A DNA stretch of 8,605 bases from Deltaproteobacteria bacterium RIFOXYA12_FULL_61_11 (GTDB lineage: Bacteria > Bdellovibrionota_F > JAHFAK01 > YA12-FULL-61-11), in NCBI GenBank assembly GCA_001799195.1, contig MGSU01000034.1, positions 9,730 through 18,334 of the forward strand, in the 5' to 3' direction. A program made the translations under genes and the position numbers. Below are positions 5,847 to 8,605 of this stretch, one piece after another (position 1 is the first letter of the stretch; each line of letters begins with the position of its first letter). The notes beneath the pieces were generated by a model. That model was not told where the DNA came from. It saw nothing but the letters and a program-made list of their open reading frames with translations, and made no database searches.

Positions 5847-5881
5847 TACGACCTCAAAGCCTGCTTTTAGGTGTGGAGTGA

Positions 5882-8362
5882 GTGGGGTTCGGAGTGCTGC
5901 AAAAATCGCTGCAGAAGCTAAGTCCAACGAGGAGTGGGTTCGCGATCTTGCTGCTCTGGCTGGCCCTGCTCGGTTGTCGACTGGAGGAGAACCCGGATCG
6001 CTCCTCGACCGTAGATGGTGAGGAACAAGCCACGAAGGACCCCAGCCTCACCGCAGAGGGTTCTCAGGACCCTCTGCAGGTCGAGGATGGTGGATGGGAG
6101 CAGGTAGAGCAACCGCCCGTAGATTCCTCTGATGCCTCGGACGAGGATCAGGGAGCCGAAAACCCTTTTTCGGGTTCTACCGAGGGAGAGCCGACGGACG
6201 CTGTGGCCCAGGATGGGGAGCTTTCGGAGGACAGCGGTGATCCGGTCTTGAGTGATCTCATCGACAAGGAACTCGTGCCCGCCCCCCTGGTGCAGGTACC
6301 CCAGGAACCGACGAGTGCCTTCGAGGGGTTGGGAAGCTGTGCAGCCTTTGCCGGGCTCGATTCCATTGCCCTGCGCTTCGTTTTCGATACCAATCAGCCC
6401 ATCTCTATAGCCGGGAGCGCATTGCTCGATACTGCCCGGGCAGGGCAAGCGGGGTTGAACCTTTCCGGATACAGTCACCGCTGCAACGGCGACTATTCGA
6501 TGACCTTCGAGGGGGAGCTTGAGGAGGTCGCGCTGGGTTGTGCCTTTTCCTTCGACCTGAACGGTCTGTCTTGCCGCTGTCAGATCCTCGATACGGGCAT
6601 GTCCTGCGGGGAAACGGGACATGCCATTGCCGAGATAGGGGATGGCCGGATCCAGGTCGAGGGAGAGGACTTCTTTCTCTTCGGAACGCATTATTACCCG
6701 CTCTTCTACGAATCGGGGACCAGTTGGTTGATCGAGCTGGCCCGGGATCCGGAGAAAGCGGAGAAACTGGAGGCGGTGAAGCGCGATCTCACCAAGATCC
6801 GGAACCTTACGCTCAACCACGTCACGGTAACCTGGCACAACTTCCGGTATCCCGAGGAACTCCCAGAGTATTGCACGGGGTTGCAGCTGTTCCTGGAGGC
6901 TGCGGAGGAATTCAAGCTAAAGGTCACGCTCCAAACCATCCCCTTCAGCGCCGTCTGGAACCCGAACCCAAAGGGGGCCTGGAAACTCTACGAGGGCAAC
7001 GAGGAAAAACTCGCGAACCTCTTGCAGAGCTGTTATCTCCAGGGCTACCGCCAGCTCATCGGGTACATGCTGGAACAGGAACCCACCTTCGAGCTGGAGG
7101 AACAGGAAATGGATCTCGATAAACGGGTGCGGAACTGGGCCGAGGTCAAGGATGCCTGGGTGAGCTGGGTTGAGGATCGCTACGGAACGACGGAAAATTT
7201 CGCCACGGTGACCGGCGTTGCTTTCACTATGGTCCCGACGGATGGGGTCCTGTGCCCCGAAAGCGATCCCGGGACCGGGGCCGATCCTCTCGTGGCCAAC
7301 TACCGCGCCTTTCTGACCTGGTTCCTGAGCAAGAGGCTGGCGACTTCGGTGTGGGGCCTGAAGGCGCTGGACGACACCAGGATCATCTATTACGAGACGG
7401 GCAAGAGCGGAGGGGACATCCCCTCCGTCTGCCGCTACCTCAACTGGAATCCGCGCTACCTGACAAAGGACGTGGACATGGTCAGCTTCGATTCTTACAA
7501 CCTCCTGGGAGGGCAGAACCGCGTGTACGTCAATGGCAACATCGACGTAAGTTACATGAACGAGGGGTTCTTTCTCTTCTCGTACTTCAAGACGACCCGG
7601 CCCCTGATGATCGGCGAATACGGCTACGATGTCCTTTCCGAAACCCATAGCGAAACGACCAAGTCGCTGACCAATCAGAAACTCGTTTACGAGAAGTTCT
7701 TCTCCCTGGCCAACGAGGCAGGCCTGGCAGGGCTCTCCAACTGGTGGCTGATCGGTCGGGCACTGGTGGAGACCAGGACGAGCGATTTCGGTGTGCTGCG
7801 TGAAGACGACTACACGGGCAGACCGGCGGTCAGCTCGATGAAGGCTTTCGAGCACGTGGACGGGGTCAAGACCTGTAACAAGGCCCTGGTGGTGGACGAA
7901 GACGAGTTCACCAGCGAGACCGCCTTCTACCTGAAGCACCGCGACGACTATCGCCAGAAATGTCCCGTGGGCGGCTTGCCAAAGGTGGTGACCAGGTGCA
8001 GCGGGATCACGTCGAAAACGGATGATTCCGCGAAGTACAAGTGGGCCTGCCAGGGATGCACGGAGAGCCACGGAGCGAACGCGGCGATTTGCTCGGGACA
8101 TTCTCGGCGGTGTGAGTTGAAGTGCTTCAAGTCCGAGATCATGAAGATCGGTGCCGACAGAATCGTCGTCGCCAATACCGGTGAGGGAACCTGGAAAGAC
8201 AATGTGAAGTTGAAGGTCGGGACGCAATTCTTCGATCTTCCCTCCGAGGTCGAGATGAACGGCAAAGTCATCATCCAAGGCCACGAGATGGAGAGCGCGA
8301 GGGGCGAGGTGGTCATGGTGCTCGACGACAGGGAATTCGGAGAGCGGGGCGAGAAACCCTGA
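5882..8362 (+). CDS. Surface lipoprotein with clan GH-A glycoside-hydrolase-like domain and Cys-rich tail
   Basis: The 826-residue protein starts at GTG 5882: an in-frame TGA at 5879-5881 excludes earlier starts, AGGTG (5869-5873) lies 8 nt upstream, and GTG 5894 is an alternative. A hydrophobic stretch (residues 19-31) ends in the lipobox LLGC (C32), marking a lipoprotein. Residues about 33-130 are an acidic, Ser/Pro-rich linker. A small domain (150-250) holds six cysteines. A (β/α)8-like domain follows (about 255-660): FFLFGTHYYPLFYE resembles β1, E400 in IGYMLEQEP sits where the acid/base of the usual 'NEP' motif lies, and E579 in RPLMIGEYGYD fits the β7 nucleophile. LSNWWLIGRA fits β8. 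The family (GH5, GH72, GH2-like?) and substrate are unknown. Residues 694-748 form a cysteine cluster, and 750-826 may be an Ig-like β-domain (VVANTGEGTW). It probably acts on a polysaccharide at the cell surface. Confidence 0.7.
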   Translation: MGFGVLQKSLQKLSPTRSGFAILLLWLALLGCRLEENPDRSSTVDGEEQATKDPSLTAEGSQDPLQVEDGGWEQVEQPPVDSSDASDEDQGAENPFSGSTEGEPTDAVAQDGELSEDSGDPVLSDLIDKELVPAPLVQVPQEPTSAFEGLGSCAAFAGLDSIALRFVFDTNQPISIAGSALLDTARAGQAGLNLSGYSHRCNGDYSMTFEGELEEVALGCAFSFDLNGLSCRCQILDTGMSCGETGHAIAEIGDGRIQVEGEDFFLFGTHYYPLFYESGTSWLIELARDPEKAEKLEAVKRDLTKIRNLTLNHVTVTWHNFRYPEELPEYCTGLQLFLEAAEEFKLKVTLQTIPFSAVWNPNPKGAWKLYEGNEEKLANLLQSCYLQGYRQLIGYMLEQEPTFELEEQEMDLDKRVRNWAEVKDAWVSWVEDRYGTTENFATVTGVAFTMVPTDGVLCPESDPGTGADPLVANYRAFLTWFLSKRLATSVWGLKALDDTRIIYYETGKSGGDIPSVCRYLNWNPRYLTKDVDMVSFDSYNLLGGQNRVYVNGNIDVSYMNEGFFLFSYFKTTRPLMIGEYGYDVLSETHSETTKSLTNQKLVYEKFFSLANEAGLAGLSNWWLIGRALVETRTSDFGVLREDDYTGRPAVSSMKAFEHVDGVKTCNKALVVDEDEFTSETAFYLKHRDDYRQKCPVGGLPKVVTRCSGITSKTDDSAKYKWACQGCTESHGANAAICSGHSRRCELKCFKSEIMKIGADRIVVANTGEGTWKDNVKLKVGTQFFDLPSEVEMNGKVIIQGHEMESARGEVVMVLDDREFGERGEKP

Positions 8363-8396
8363 TCCTTATCATTATCTCTGCCGAGGTTTATGAAGT

Positions 8397-8605
8397 GTGG
8401 AAACTATAAATCATATTGTTAAAATAGAAGAAATTGCATCGGCTTTGGGGTGCTTTCACGATGGACATGTCCAGTTCCTCGGATCTCGGTCTCAGCAGCT
8501 CTACCTCGAAGTCAACGGTTGCTTTGACCCTTATGATTCGCCTGACAATAGGAAATCATGCTGTCTGGTCTTCATCGATTATCGAGAAGATTCGCTGAGG
8601 CTGGA
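8397..8605 (+). CDS. Hypothetical protein, N-terminal fragment (3' end outside window)
   Basis: From GTG 8397 a frame stays open for 69 codons to the window edge. A TGA at 8391-8393 closes the frame just upstream, and GAGG (8383-8386) lies 10 nt before the GTG. The product begins METINHIVKIEEIASALGCF and continues HDGHVQFLGSRSQQLYLEVNGCFDPYD, with alternating hydrophobic residues suggesting β-strands. The 'FHDG-x-V' turn followed by paired strands recalls small uncharacterised bacterial proteins (some of them in immunity-like families), but no family can be named. The first 40 bases are far more AT-rich than the rest of the window. It lies 34 bp after the lipoprotein stop on the same strand, so co-transcription is possible; no terminator was seen between them. 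Confidence 0.6.
   Translation, partial: METINHIVKIEEIASALGCFHDGHVQFLGSRSQQLYLEVNGCFDPYDSPDNRKSCCLVFIDYREDSLRL

Noticed and set aside
6917-8284. Long - strand open frame opposite the glycoside-hydrolase-like gene
   Set aside because: Antisense shadow caused by high GC at third codon positions; no recognisable motif or ribosome site.
8390-8422. Ten-codon ORF from ATG 8390
   Set aside because: It ends after MKCGNYKSYC; the overlapping frame from GTG 8397 stays open to the edge and looks protein-like.

Overview
The window is GC-rich, densely coded DNA from a Gram-negative bacterium. This rests on a BamA-type outer-membrane β-barrel C-terminus, a lipobox-bearing surface lipoprotein and strong AGGAGGT-like ribosome sites. 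A deltaproteobacterial (Desulfobacterota/Myxococcota-like) host would fit, but nothing here fixes the taxon. All functional statements come from reading the sequence; no database search was possible.

Layout, left to right. (1) The last 55 residues of an Omp85/BamA-like protein (+ strand) end at 170. (2) An intergenic region of about 240 bp carries a MITE-like element bounded by perfect 10-bp inverted repeats (192-326). (3) A single-domain response regulator (408-812, +) overlaps by 4 bp the end of a convergent MazG-like nucleotide pyrophosphohydrolase gene. (4) Three genes on the - strand read, in transcription order, pepF-like M3 oligoendopeptidase (5499-3673), a large exported protein with a His...Cys pair like clan CD (caspase/gingipain) peptidases followed by β-propeller-like repeats (3614-1224), and the MazG-like gene (1162-809). 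Gaps of about 58 and 61 bp and good ribosome sites suggest one operon. (5) A divergent intergenic region of about 380 bp (5500-5881) holds a second copy of the MITE-like element, enlarged by a 54-bp-period repeat with hairpins, a terminator-like hairpin and candidate promoters facing both ways. (6) A large lipoprotein with a clan GH-A glycoside-hydrolase-like domain and a Cys-rich tail lies at 5882-8362 (+). (7) The start of another gene (8397 to the window end, +) has an AT-rich 5' end and reads open to the edge.

How the genes might fit together: PepF is a cytosolic oligopeptide degrader, the middle gene product looks exported and possibly proteolytic, and the lipoprotein looks like a surface polysaccharide-active enzyme. 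This hints at a macromolecule-degrading or cell-envelope theme, but the link is inference. The most unusual items are the putative secreted clan CD-like/β-propeller protein, the GH-A lipoprotein with an unassigned Cys-rich tail, and the pair of related intergenic elements.
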